A stretch of 49,339 nucleotides of DNA from Terriglobia bacterium (lineage in GTDB: Bacteria; Acidobacteriota; Terriglobia; UBA7540), in assembly GCA_020072925.1 (NCBI GenBank), contig JAIQGA010000013.1:1-49339 (forward strand), written 5' to 3'. The notes beneath the pieces are model-generated. The model was given only the letters and a program-made list of their open reading frames with translations. It did not search any database and was not told the origin of the DNA. Positions 33,737 to 42,753 of this stretch are shown piece after piece; the stretch's first letter is position 1, and each line of letters begins with the position of its first letter. Made by a program: the position numbers and the translations under genes.

Positions 33737-35134
33737 CACCTCCAACTTCCACGGCGCGCGATATTCCCGGGTGAGGAGTTTGTTGGCTTCCGGCGCGCCT
33801 TTGATCAGCCGCTGGTTTGCGACATCCCACTCCAGTCGCGCGTTGCTTCGCAGGGCGACATTGCCCAGCAGGCACGTGCTGCTCGACCGGTGCCCGATCT
33901 CGATGTCGCTGGTCGGGCGCTTGCGGGATTTCATACACTCAAGCATATTGCCGACGTGCTTGAGGAGTCCGTCGTCAACGCGATCCATCTGCATGGTGGG
34001 CGCGGCATCGACGTTCTTGGGGTGGCGGGGCTTCGTGCGCGGCGCGCCGGGATTGACCGCCGTGCCTTCCCGGATTTCTTCCAGCGGCCGCTTCTCGGGA
34101 AACACCTGAAATCCTTCGCGGTCCAGGAACATAGTGCCGTCCGTGCCGTGAAATTCGATCCCGTAATCGTGCCCGTACATGGAATTCTCGTTGCACAGGC
34201 GGTTTTCGTACGTGGCCACAAAATCGCCGTACTCGTAGGTGAGATAAAGAGTGTCGGGAGTATCGCTGTTGTCCTGGAGATAGAACTTCCTGCCCAGGGC
34301 GGTGATCGCCTTCGGCCCGTCAACCTTCATTGCCCACTGCACGATATCCATGAGGTGAACCTCCCAGTCGCCGGGCCAGCCGTTGGCGTAATCGTAAAAG
34401 TAGCGGAACGTCGACCAGCGGTCGCCCACGCCAAAGCGGTTCCAATTGAAGGCATGATGAGGCGCCGGCCCCAGCCACATGTCCCAATCGAGCCCCGGCG
34501 GGACCTCGGTGTCCGGAGGATTGCCGATCCCTTCCGGGTAGATGTTCGAATAATTCCAGGTGCGGCAGAGGGTGATCTTGCCCAGGAGCCCTTCCTGCAC
34601 AATCTGCACGGCTTTCTGGAAGTGCAGGTTGGAGCGCTGCCAGGTTCCCACCTGGACAACCCGGTTGTGTTTGCGAGCGGCTTCAACCATCTTCTTGCCT
34701 TCGTCCACCGCTACGCAGATGGGTTTCTCCACATACACATCCTTGCCCGCCTGGCACGCCATGACCATAGCCAAGGGATGCCAGTGGTCGGGCGTGGCCA
34801 CAATCACCACGTCGATATCCTTGTTGTCCAGGACCTTGCGGAAGTCCGAATAACTCTCGGCCTTTTCACCTCCCGGCTTTCCGCGCGCAACGCCCAGACA
34901 CTTGTCCAGGCTGGGTTGGTAAACGTCGCAGACGGCCAGCACCTCCACGCCGTGCGCCATGAAGTTTTCCATGTTGTCGGTGCCCTGACGGCCAGTGCCG
35001 ATCACGCCCAGGTGGATGCGATCGTTGGCCCCCAGCACGCTACGGGTGCTCAGGCCCGATACGGTGACACTGACTGCGGCGCTGGTCATCGCCGCGCGCT
35101 TGAAGAAGTCCCGTCGATTCAATTCCTCAGTCAT
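33734..35134 (-). CDS. Tat-exported Gfo/Idh/MocA oxidoreductase
   Basis: A 466-residue protein. NRRDFFKRAAMTSAAVSVTV at the N-terminus is a twin-arginine signal. A Rossmann domain follows (LGVIGTGRQGTDNME, about 42-56), then ATPDHWHPLAMVMACQAGKD and VYVEKPI with the catalytic-site Lys of the EKP motif. The C-terminal half is the usual alpha/beta dimerisation domain. Such exported members, common in Acidobacteriota, Planctomycetes and Bacteroidota, probably oxidise sugars with a tightly bound NAD(P). Substrate unknown. Confidence 0.92.
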   Translation of the reverse strand: MTEELNRRDFFKRAAMTSAAVSVTVSGLSTRSVLGANDRIHLGVIGTGRQGTDNMENFMAHGVEVLAVCDVYQPSLDKCLGVARGKPGGEKAESYSDFRKVLDNKDIDVVIVATPDHWHPLAMVMACQAGKDVYVEKPICVAVDEGKKMVEAARKHNRVVQVGTWQRSNLHFQKAVQIVQEGLLGKITLCRTWNYSNIYPEGIGNPPDTEVPPGLDWDMWLGPAPHHAFNWNRFGVGDRWSTFRYFYDYANGWPGDWEVHLMDIVQWAMKVDGPKAITALGRKFYLQDNSDTPDTLYLTYEYGDFVATYENRLCNENSMYGHDYGIEFHGTDGTMFLDREGFQVFPEKRPLEEIREGTAVNPGAPRTKPRHPKNVDAAPTMQMDRVDDGLLKHVGNMLECMKSRKRPTSDIEIGHRSSSTCLLGNVALRSNARLEWDVANQRLIKGAPEANKLLTREYRAPWKLEV

Positions 35135-35523
35135 AAGTTATCCCCCAGTCCAAGGCTATTAAATGGCCGCCTAAGGCAGACCATGCCGAACTCTGCGGTG
35201 TGCGGTTATATCGAGAACCGGGCGCAAATACAAGCAGGTTGTCCACGCGGGTGCGACGTCGGCGCAGGGCGGGGTAATCTCAAGTCTTCGTGCAGCGACT
35301 GGGGGGAGAAAAAAGCGCAAGTCAGAGCCGTCAGGCTGCGTTATTTCGCAACGTCACGAAGTCCGCACGACAAAATGGTCGTTTCGTAGCGCCATTTGGC
35401 CAAGACTGTCCGTGGCTATGCCATTGATTGCTTAAATTCTTGACTTCGGCGGCCAATTTACTAAAGTCGCTTTGGACGGAAGTTTGCTCAGTGACTAACC
35501 TGAATGAAGTGAGGTGGAATCCC
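35135..35523. other. 389-bp divergent region upstream of the hydrogenase locus
   Basis: It should contain the promoter of the hydrogenase operon and that of the Gfo/Idh gene. TTGACT at about 35440 and TTGATT at about 35424 are seen, but neither has a good -10 at the right distance, and no symmetrical FNR or CRP box was found. No gene. Confidence 0.4.
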
Positions 35524-35976
35524 ATGGCTGAGCCCATCTCCTGGTACAGTAGCTTCCTTGCCAATTTCTCGCCGCGCGTGCGGGAGAAGATCCTGGCCGT
35601 GGGCGACACTGTAGCCTACAAGGCCGCAACCGACATTTTTCACGAGGGCGACCCTAGCCTCTGCCTCTACGTCGTCAAGTCGGGCCACGTCGCCGTGGAG
35701 GTGCATTTCCCCTCGCGCGGCAGGCGGACGATCTTCACCGCCAGCCCCGGCGAGCTGTTTGGCTGGTCGGCGCTGGTGGAACCGCGCATCGAAACCGCCT
35801 CGGCACGGGCGGTCGAGGACACGGAGGTTCTGGCCATCCGGGGCGGAGTCTTGATGGACCTCTGCCGCGAAGACACCCAACTCGGCTTCGAGCTTTATCG
35901 GGCCCTGGCGGAGATCATCTCCGCCCGGCTGATTGCCACGCGGTTGCAGTTGCTGGATGTTTTTGCCGTGAGTTAG
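35524..35976 (+). CDS. Stand-alone cyclic-nucleotide-binding-domain protein
   Basis: A 150-residue protein from ATG 35524, with GAGGTGG upstream. Residues 10-130 form one CNB (cNMP-binding) beta-roll: ATDIFHEGDPSLCLYVVKSG, then SPGELFGWSALVEP. The phosphate-binding cassette lacks the usual Arg before Thr-Ala (IETASARA has Glu there), so cAMP binding is doubtful. There is no helix-turn-helix C-terminal domain, so it is not a standard Crp/Fnr regulator. It is 13 bp before hydB in the same direction and may be a regulatory subunit or sensor for the hydrogenase. Confidence 0.82.
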   Translation: MAEPISWYSSFLANFSPRVREKILAVGDTVAYKAATDIFHEGDPSLCLYVVKSGHVAVEVHFPSRGRRTIFTASPGELFGWSALVEPRIETASARAVEDTEVLAIRGGVLMDLCREDTQLGFELYRALAEIISARLIATRLQLLDVFAVS

Positions 35977-35989
35977 GAGGCGGATTTTC

Positions 35990-37114
35990 ATGACGGCCAG
36001 CTTGCCGCGGGTTTCTGCGAGCGTGGTGGTTCCCAAGGCGGCGCTGCAGAAGATTCTCGAGAACCTGTGCGCTGCCGGGTTTGCGCTGATTGGTCCCACC
36101 GTGCGGGATGGCGCGATAACCCTCGACGAGATCGCGGGCGTCGAAGATTTGCCCCTGGGCTGGACGGATGAGCAGCAGCCGGGCCAGTACCGTCTGAAAC
36201 CCACCCGCCAGCCGGAGTACTTCGGTTTCGGGTTGGGGCCGCACAGTTGGAAGAAGTTCCTCCTTCCCTCGCGGATGAAGCTTCTCTCTGTCGTCAGGCA
36301 GAATGGCAATTGGACTTTCCAGCCTGTCTCCGAGCCTGCGCCTCGCTACGCGTTTGTCGGTGTGAGGTCCTGCGACCTGCAGGCCATCGGGATTCAGGAT
36401 CGGGTCTTGATCGGCGGAGAATTCCACGACCCGCACTATGCCGCGCGTCGCGAACAAATCTTCGTTCTGGCGGTGAATTGCGGCAAGGCCAACTCGACCT
36501 GCTTCTGCACCTCCATGAAGACCGGCCCCCGCGTCACCGCCGGCTTCGACTTGGCGTTGACCGAAATGCCGGAAGTCTTCGTTGTGGAGGTCGGTTCCGA
36601 AGCCGGCTCCCAGGCGCTCGGTGACACGCCCTGGGAGGCCGCCACGGCGTTTGATCTCGGCCGTGCGGCGCAAGTCGTGCAGCGCGTCGAACGCTCCATC
36701 CAGCGCCAGTTCCGCACCGATGACCTGCCCAAGCTCCTTTACAACAACCTGGAGCACAGTCAATGGGAAGAGGTGGCCACGCGCTGTCTCTCTTGCGCAA
36801 ACTGCACTCAGGTTTGTCCGACTTGTTTCTGCGTCACCGTCGAGGAGAGCAGCAACCTGACCGCCACCGCTGCGGAACGCACCCGCGTGTGGGATTCTTG
36901 CTTTGTGCTGGACTTCTCCCACGTCCACGGCGGCAACATCCGGCCTACCCTCCGCTCGCGGTACCGCCAATGGCTCACGCACAAGCTGGCTTCCTGGCTC
37001 GACCAGTTCGGCACGTCAGGCTGCGTCGGCTGCGGGCGTTGCATTACCTGGTGTCCCGTGGGCATTGACCTGACGGAAGAAGTCCAAGCGATTCGCGAAA
37101 AGGCCCCGAAATGA
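35990..37114 (+). CDS. hydB: Group 3b [NiFe]-hydrogenase beta subunit (Fe-S)
   Basis: A 374-residue protein of the sulfhydrogenase beta / AsrA family. The C-terminal part carries two [4Fe-4S] motifs: CLSCANCTQVCPTC at about 264 and CVGCGRCITWCPVG at about 344. An upstream pair (VGVRSCDLQAI and NSTCFCTS) may bind a further cluster. It relays electrons between the delta subunit and the flavin of HydG. It overlaps hydG by 4 bp (ATGA). Confidence 0.9.
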   Translation: MTASLPRVSASVVVPKAALQKILENLCAAGFALIGPTVRDGAITLDEIAGVEDLPLGWTDEQQPGQYRLKPTRQPEYFGFGLGPHSWKKFLLPSRMKLLSVVRQNGNWTFQPVSEPAPRYAFVGVRSCDLQAIGIQDRVLIGGEFHDPHYAARREQIFVLAVNCGKANSTCFCTSMKTGPRVTAGFDLALTEMPEVFVVEVGSEAGSQALGDTPWEAATAFDLGRAAQVVQRVERSIQRQFRTDDLPKLLYNNLEHSQWEEVATRCLSCANCTQVCPTCFCVTVEESSNLTATAAERTRVWDSCFVLDFSHVHGGNIRPTLRSRYRQWLTHKLASWLDQFGTSGCVGCGRCITWCPVGIDLTEEVQAIREKAPK

Positions 37115-37977
37115 GCGTCGCTCTTCCAGTTCCAGAGATTCACGCCGGGCTCGACCCGATGCGGCCGGACTGGGCGGTGATCCAAGCCATCAAGCCCGAG
37201 GCTTATGGCATCCAGACCTTCACTATGCGCTTCAGCGACCCGAAGCTGGCCGCCTCATTCCGCTTTCAGCCCGGGCAATTCAACATGCTCTACCTGCCGG
37301 CATTTGGCGAGGTGGCGATTTCCCTCAGCTCGGACCCCGGCGAACCGCAAGTGATGGGGCACACGATTCGTTCGGCGGGAAACGTTACGCGCGCCTTCAA
37401 TCGCTTGAAGGTGGGCGATGTGGCCGGCGTGCGCGGGCCTTACGGAAGTTGGTGGCCGGTGGAGAAGGTGGAGAGCAAAAACCTGGTGATCGTTGCGGGA
37501 GGGATTGGCCTGGCGCCTCTGCGCCCCGTGATCCTGGCAGTGATGCGCGAGCGGAAGGCTTATGGCCGTGTGGTCCTGCTTTACGGCGCGCGCACTCCCG
37601 CCGATTTGCTCTACACGGACGAATTCGAAAAGTGGCAACAGGGCGACATTGAGGTTCACACCACCGTCGATCTGGGCGACGAGCACTGGCGCGGCCAAGT
37701 GGGCGTGGTGCCGCAGCTCTTCTACCGCATTCGCGTGGATTCCAAGCAAACTCTGGTCATGACCTGCGGCCCGGAAATCATGATGCGCTTTGTCATTTAC
37801 GAAGCGCTGGCCCGCCGCATCCCGAAAGAGGCCATCTACATTTCCATGGAACGCAATATGAAATGCGCCGTGGGCTTCTGCGGGCACTGCCAGTACGGGC
37901 CGACGTTTATCTGCAAGCAGGGTCCCGTGCTGAACTTCGCCTCCATCGAGCCGTTCTTCGGGAAGGAGGACTTCTGA
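37111..37977 (+). CDS. hydG: Group 3b hydrogenase gamma subunit (FAD/NAD(P)-binding)
   Basis: A 288-residue protein of the ferredoxin-NADP reductase / AsrB type. FAD site: RFQPGQFNMLYLP with ISLSSDPG. NAD(P) site: IVAGGIGLAPLRPVI, and MTCGPEIMMRFV near residue 215. C-terminal cysteines in KCAVGFCGHCQYGPTFIC bind a [2Fe-2S] cluster. It exchanges electrons with NAD(P)H. It ends 1 bp before hydD. Confidence 0.92.
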   Translation: MSVALPVPEIHAGLDPMRPDWAVIQAIKPEAYGIQTFTMRFSDPKLAASFRFQPGQFNMLYLPAFGEVAISLSSDPGEPQVMGHTIRSAGNVTRAFNRLKVGDVAGVRGPYGSWWPVEKVESKNLVIVAGGIGLAPLRPVILAVMRERKAYGRVVLLYGARTPADLLYTDEFEKWQQGDIEVHTTVDLGDEHWRGQVGVVPQLFYRIRVDSKQTLVMTCGPEIMMRFVIYEALARRIPKEAIYISMERNMKCAVGFCGHCQYGPTFICKQGPVLNFASIEPFFGKEDF

Positions 37978-37978
37978 T

Positions 37979-38690
37979 ATGGCGCCCGGTTCTCGTCCCA
38001 AGCTCGCGGTCTTCAAGTTCTCCTCCTGCGATGGCTGCCAGTTGGCGCTCTTGAACCTGGAAGACGAACTGCTCCCCCTGGTGAACGAGGTGATGATCGC
38101 GTACTTTCTGGAAGCGCGCTCGCGCACGCTTCCCGGCCCTTACGACGTGACGCTGGTGGATCGGGGCCTGCGCGACGGCGGGCGGGATCCAGGCGTTGCG
38201 CAACTGGCAAGACGTGGGCGAGTTCACGCGCGTGGTGTACGCGACGCCGGCATACATCCACACGCTCGAGAAGTCGACGCCCATTTCCGCGCACGTGGCG
38301 GTGGACTTCGAGCTGAGCGGCTGCCCCGTGAACAAGTACCAGCTTCTCGAGGTGCTGACGGCGCTCCTGCAGGGCCGTGCGCCGCGTTTGCCTCGACACT
38401 CGGTTTGCGTGGAGTGCAAGCGGCGCGGCACGGTGTGCGTGATGGTGGCGCAGGGCCTGCCCTGCCTGGGTCCGCTAACTCAGGCGGGCTGTGGCGCGCT
38501 GTGCCCCGCTTACAATCGCGGCTGCTACGGTTGCTTTGGACCGATGGAGGCCCCGAACCCGGATTCGTACGGCGCGCGCGTGCTCGCGAACGGCACGCCA
38601 CGGACAGAGTTCGTCCGCCTGCTGCGCGGCTTCACAGGCTACGCGGACGCTTTCCGGAACGCCAGCGACAAGTTCGAGAAGTCCGCGTAG
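37979..38690 (+). pseudogene. hydD: Group 3b hydrogenase delta (small) subunit, internal deletion with frameshift
   Basis: The small subunit starts normally at 37979 (KLAVFKFSSCDGCQLALLN, with the CxGC proximal-cluster motif) and reads to TLV at about 38158. The family then normally has about 25 residues, including the EGS motif and a second helix, before [15 protein letters not shown]. Here CTGGTGG is joined directly to ATCGGGGCC at about 38159-38160, and [18 protein letters not shown] continues in another frame to 38690. All later cluster cysteines ([27 protein letters not shown]) are intact. As given the gene cannot encode a working subunit; a collapsed assembly is an alternative to a true deletion of about 75 nt. 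Confidence 0.85.
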
Positions 38691-38720
38691 GGACGGCAGT
38701 CCGGCAAGGTTGAGAACCAT

Positions 38721-40025
38721 ATGGCGAACGAAGGTGCTGGGAAAACGATCAAGGTTGAATACCTCACGCGCGTGGAGGGCGAGGGCGGACTTTTCATTCG
38801 CACGGAAAACGGAAATGTCCGCGACGTCAAACTCAACATCTTCGAGCCGCCCCGCTTTTTCGAAGGATTTCTCCGCGGCCGGCATTTCCAGGAGGTTCCC
38901 GACATCACGGCGCGCATCTGCGGGATTTGCCCCGTCGCGTACCAGATGAGCGCGGTCCACGCGCTCGAAGCGGCGCTGGGCGTTACGCCCGGGCCGGAAA
39001 TCCGCCTGCTTCGCCGCCTGCTCTATTGCGCGGAATGGATCGAGAGCCACGCGCTGCACATTTACATGTTGAATGCCCCGGACTACCTGGGCTACGAGAG
39101 CGTGGTGGCCCTGGCCGGCGAGCATCCGCAGGAAGTCGAGCGCGGCCTGCGGTTGAAGAAAATCGGCAATCAGTTGCTCGAAATCCTGGGTGGCCGTGCC
39201 ACGCATCCTGTCTCCGCCTGTGTGGGCGGCTTCTACAAGGTGCCGCGCGCCAGGGAACTCCGGAAGTTGCGCGACGATTTGCTCTGGGGCCTTGAAGCGG
39301 CGAAGCAAACCCTGGCCTGGGTAGTGACCTTCAAGTTCCCGGATTTTTCGCCCAATTACGAATTTGTCTCCGTATCCCATCCCGACGAATATCCCATGAA
39401 CGAGCGGCGCGTTATTTCGTCAGATGGAATCGACATCGATCCGGTGGATTTCGAGCGGGTGTTCCTGGAAGAGCACGTCGAGCATTCGACCGCGCTGCAT
39501 TCCGTGCGCGCCGATCGCGCCACGAGCTACCTGGTCGGTCCTCTGGCGCGTCTTGCGTTGAATTTTGAGAAACTGCTGCCGCAGGCCAAGGCTGCGGCGC
39601 GGGCTATTGTCGCCACCCAGCCAGGGCGGAATCCCTTCCGGGGCATTGTGGCGCGGGCCATCGAACTGATCCACGCTTATGAAGAGGCGCTCGCCATCAT
39701 CGAGACGTATCAGGAGCCTGCGACGAGCCGAGTGGAGATCAAGGTCCATGCCGGCGAAGGTTGCGCCGCCACGGAGGCGCCGCGCGGCCTCCTCTATCAT
39801 CGTTATCGCCTCAACGACCGGGGATTGGTTGAGGCGGCGCGCATCATTCCGCCCACCGCCCAGAACATGCGGCGCATGGAAGATGACCTGCGCGAATTGC
39901 TGCCCGGCATCATCGCGCGCCCTGACGCGGAAATTGCGCAGACTTGCGAGAACTTGATCCGCACTTATGACCCCTGCATTTCCTGCTCGACGCATTTCCT
40001 CAAACTGAGAATCGAGCGTGGCTGA
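38721..40025 (+). CDS. hydA: Group 3b [NiFe]-hydrogenase alpha (large) subunit
   Basis: A 434-residue catalytic subunit. Ni-Fe ligands: RICGICPVAYQM (about 65) and DPCISCSTH (about 415). After the final His there are 9 residues (FLKLRIERG), the C-terminal extension removed by the maturation protease. LEGEGG-like RVEGEGGLF near the N-terminus fits group 3 enzymes. It reversibly oxidises H2 with NAD(P)+. The adjacent protease gene overlaps its end by 8 bp. Confidence 0.94.
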   Translation: MANEGAGKTIKVEYLTRVEGEGGLFIRTENGNVRDVKLNIFEPPRFFEGFLRGRHFQEVPDITARICGICPVAYQMSAVHALEAALGVTPGPEIRLLRRLLYCAEWIESHALHIYMLNAPDYLGYESVVALAGEHPQEVERGLRLKKIGNQLLEILGGRATHPVSACVGGFYKVPRARELRKLRDDLLWGLEAAKQTLAWVVTFKFPDFSPNYEFVSVSHPDEYPMNERRVISSDGIDIDPVDFERVFLEEHVEHSTALHSVRADRATSYLVGPLARLALNFEKLLPQAKAAARAIVATQPGRNPFRGIVARAIELIHAYEEALAIIETYQEPATSRVEIKVHAGEGCAATEAPRGLLYHRYRLNDRGLVEAARIIPPTAQNMRRMEDDLRELLPGIIARPDAEIAQTCENLIRTYDPCISCSTHFLKLRIERG

Positions 40026-40593
40026 GCGTCTGGGCAATCCGACGGGCGAGCTAAGCCGGGAAGGGAAGCGCCTGCTCGTCCTCGGCTGCGGCAATCCTCT
40101 CGCGGGTGATGACAGCGCCGGCGCGGAGGTTGTGCGACGGCTGAGCTCCTCCGAAAACCCGGATTGTAACTTTCTTGCCGTGCCGTTCCCAGGGATTGAG
40201 CTTCTCGACGTCTTGCTCGGTGCGGGAACCGTTCTAATTGTGGACGCCGTTGCGAGCGGCGCCCCCCCAGGAACGCTTCACCTGATTCCTTGGCCGGCGT
40301 CGAGCGTCGAGCCGCGCGCGGTGAGCACGCTTTCGAGCCACGGCTGGGGGCCCATCGAGACACTGAAGCTCGCTGCGGCGCTGGGAAAGACGCTGCCTCC
40401 CGTGATGATCCTGGGGATCGAAATCGGAGAATTGCACCTTGGCGCGCTGCGCTCCGAAGCGGTGGAGGCGTCGGTGGCGCGTGTGGTCGAGAGATTTCCA
40501 ATACTCTGCTCGCTGCTGGCCAATCCGCACGCCGCGCTTTGGGACCGTGCGAGGACCTTCTTGCCCGAAGACTTTTCCTTCCCTGGAGAATAG
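40018..40593 (+). CDS. Hydrogenase maturation protease for HydA
   Basis: A 191-residue protein of the HyaD/HoxW/HycI peptidase family. LVLGCGNPLAGDDSAGAEVV has the conserved Asp, LLDVLLGAGTVLIVDAV the second Asp, and LSSHGWGPIETLKLA the metal His. These enzymes cut the C-terminal tail of the large subunit once nickel is in place. The 8-bp overlap with hydA shows its client. The C-terminal 30 residues extend past the usual family end. Confidence 0.9.
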   Translation: MAERLGNPTGELSREGKRLLVLGCGNPLAGDDSAGAEVVRRLSSSENPDCNFLAVPFPGIELLDVLLGAGTVLIVDAVASGAPPGTLHLIPWPASSVEPRAVSTLSSHGWGPIETLKLAAALGKTLPPVMILGIEIGELHLGALRSEAVEASVARVVERFPILCSLLANPHAALWDRARTFLPEDFSFPGE

Positions 40594-41128
40594 GTCGATC
40601 GCCGCTGGCACGAGTCTCCATCTGCGCCGCCAGTTCGTGCCGATTCTCACATCGTTTCCGGCATCTTGCCCGCGAGTGCTTGTGCGCTGCGTGTGATTTG
40701 ACACAGGGGCCTTTGGGAATCTGACAAAGTGCTCCAGTAGATTCTGCTTGGCATCGCTTCGAGTGACTTGCGGCGAGGCAAACGCGCATATTGCAAAATG
40801 CAGCGTGCTTTCCTGTCAGAATGCAGGTGCGTCCACGTGAATTCACCGGACGTGCAATTGTTCAACGGTTTTTCTTCTCGCCACATCCTGAATGTCGGCT
40901 TCTGCCGCTTGTGATTGCCTCTTCGGGCCATTCTAAACCGTGACTGTTGAGGAGCGCATCGTCGCCGCGCTTGGCACGTTGATTGGCCCGCTGCGTGCTT
41001 TCGCCGGGAGGCGATGGCGTGTCTGAATCCCTGGGGCAATAAGTCGCGGAACATTTAGAGCCGTGTTGCGAACCTGAATTGCCTAGTGGCGCGCCAAGGG
41101 GTCAGACCTCGTCCAGGAGGCGATCGAC
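40594..41128. other. 535-bp gap between the two hydrogenase gene blocks
   Basis: No gene is supported; minus-strand open frames here lack ribosome sites and family signatures. It probably holds the promoter and leader of the hdr-mvh operon. A sigma54-like string lies at 40971-40988. Confidence 0.5.
40971..40988 (+). promoter_or_regulatory. Candidate sigma54-type -24/-12 element
   Basis: TTGGCACGTTGATTGGCC matches the -24 half (YTGGCACG) exactly and the -12 half (TTGC) with one mismatch (TTGG). It is about 140 bp upstream of hdrC. Weak by itself, but hydrogenase operons are often sigma54-dependent. Confidence 0.25.
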
Positions 41129-41716
41129 ATGAGCCCCAGCTTCCAGCCAAGCGTCAAGTATCAGAAACAACTCAAGAGGGATTTGGCGGCCGAGATTCTG
41201 GCCACCCCGGGCGGGGAGAAGATCTACTCGTGCCTGCAATGCGGCACCTGTGGAGGCTCCTGCCCACTTTCCGGGTATATGGATTTCACGCCCCGACAAC
41301 TCATAGGGATGGTCCGGGAAGGTTTCAAGCAGGAGGTCATCGAGAGTTTCTCGATTTGGCTTTGCGCTTCCTGCTATGAGTGCACGGTGCGCTGCCCCGC
41401 GGGAATCCACGTGACGGATGTGATGTATGCCCTGAAGCGGGTGGCCATTCGCGAGGGCATCTATCCCAGGCGCTTTCCCGTGCCCGTGCTGGCGAAAGAA
41501 TTCATGCGGATGCTCAAGAGTACCGGGCGCACCAATGAGTTCTGGCTCGCTTTCAAGATGCTGGTGAAGACCACTCCGTTGAAACTGCTCACCATGTGGC
41601 CGTTGGGGTTGCAGATGTTGAGGCGCGGGCGCTTGTGCTTAACCTTCAACCGGATCCCCAAGCCCGCGGGAGAAAGCTTGCGTCAGATGCTGGAATCCGT
41701 CGGGGAGAGGCAATAA
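41129..41716 (+). CDS. hdrC: Heterodisulfide reductase subunit C-like protein
   Basis: A 195-residue protein with two [4Fe-4S] motifs: CLQCGTCGGSCPLS (about 32-45) and CASCYECTVRCPAGI (about 79-93), the HdrC pattern. It links HdrA clusters to HdrB. The first gene of the hdr-mvh operon, 3 bp before hdrB. Coenzyme M and B are not expected in a bacterium, so the physiological disulfide is unknown. Confidence 0.92.
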   Translation: MSPSFQPSVKYQKQLKRDLAAEILATPGGEKIYSCLQCGTCGGSCPLSGYMDFTPRQLIGMVREGFKQEVIESFSIWLCASCYECTVRCPAGIHVTDVMYALKRVAIREGIYPRRFPVPVLAKEFMRMLKSTGRTNEFWLAFKMLVKTTPLKLLTMWPLGLQMLRRGRLCLTFNRIPKPAGESLRQMLESVGERQ

Positions 41717-41719
41717 ACC

Positions 41720-42604
41720 ATGGCTTACACGTACTTCCCGGGATGTTGCATGCATGGTTTCGCGCGGCACTGCCAGGACTCGCTCTACGCCGTCTTCAAT
41801 GCGCTGGGGCTGGAGTTGCGCGAGCTGAAGGATTGGAATTGCTGCGGAGCCACAAGTTACATCGCCGTCGACGAGTATCAGGCCTTCACGCTGGCAGCGC
41901 GCAATCTGGCCTTGGCCGAGCAAGCGGGGCTGGAGGTTGTGGCGCCCTGTAATGCCTGCTTCATGGTCCTGAAGAAGGCTCAGGATTACCTGGCGCGTTA
42001 CTCCAACTTGCGCGAGCGCATCGAAGCAGCGCTGGCGCGCGGCGGGTTGCAGTACTCGGGCACAGTGCAAGTCCGGCATCCCCTGGAAATTGTAATCGAG
42101 AAGATTGGGATAAAAGCGCTGCGGGAGAAGGTCAAGCGGCCACTGAAGGGCTGGAACGTGGCGCCTTATTACGGGTGTTTGCTGACGCGGCCCTATACTC
42201 TGCGCAACGGGATGACGCTCGAAGCCTTTGACCAACTGATTCCGGCGCTGGGCGCAAACCTGGTGGATTTCGAGCTGAAGGATCGCTGCTGCGGCGGCTC
42301 ACTGACGGGAACGATCGAGGAAGTCGGGGATCGGCTGGTTTACATCCTCCTCCACGAGGCCAAGCGCCACAATGCGGATGTGCTGGTCACGGTCTGCCCT
42401 CTCTGCCAGCTCAATGTGGAGACGCACCAGAAGCAATTCATACGCCGCGATAGGGAGGACGTGAACATCCCGGTTCCTTATTTCACACAACTCATCGGTT
42501 TGGCGCTGGGCATCCCTGAGAAGGACTTGGGCCTCGACAGACTGCTCGTGCCACTGGATCGAGTCTTGGAAGAGCACCCCGCTGAGCTGCGCGCGGCGGC
42601 TTGA
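41720..42604 (+). CDS. hdrB: Heterodisulfide reductase subunit B-like protein
   Basis: A 294-residue protein with two CCG (cysteine-rich) domains. The first is YFPGCCMHG, then WNCCGATS and APCNACF; the second is PYYGCLLTRP, then DRCCGGSL and VCPLCQLN. In methanogen HdrB the CCG domains hold two noncubane [4Fe-4S] clusters that reduce the disulfide. The cysteine set is complete, so catalysis on a disulfide or persulfide-type substrate is plausible. It sits directly between hdrC and hdrA. Confidence 0.93.
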   Translation: MAYTYFPGCCMHGFARHCQDSLYAVFNALGLELRELKDWNCCGATSYIAVDEYQAFTLAARNLALAEQAGLEVVAPCNACFMVLKKAQDYLARYSNLRERIEAALARGGLQYSGTVQVRHPLEIVIEKIGIKALREKVKRPLKGWNVAPYYGCLLTRPYTLRNGMTLEAFDQLIPALGANLVDFELKDRCCGGSLTGTIEEVGDRLVYILLHEAKRHNADVLVTVCPLCQLNVETHQKQFIRRDREDVNIPVPYFTQLIGLALGIPEKDLGLDRLLVPLDRVLEEHPAELRAAA

Positions 42605-42753
42605 GCAACCCGTCGTCGCGGGTTGAGAGAGGTGAAGGAATTGATGGCGGCACTTCGAATTTCCTCCAGTCTCGGAAAAGCCGCAGGATCCCTTTTCAAA
42701 AACAGCCCGCGCGGAAGAAAAATCCCCCGCCTTTTTGTGGAGAGGACACGGTC

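Noticed and set aside
35420-35470. FNR-like half site TTGAT near the hydrogenase promoter
   Set aside because: The second half site does not match ATCAA, so there is no real dyad.
40647-41054. Minus-strand open frame of 135 codons between the hydrogenase blocks
   Set aside because: No family resemblance and composition typical of a shadow frame; opposite to the operon direction.
42601-42753. N-terminal extension of HdrA starting with TTG 42601
   Set aside because: Basic and low-complexity residues without similarity to HdrA; ATG 42754 has a good ribosome site and gives the usual length.
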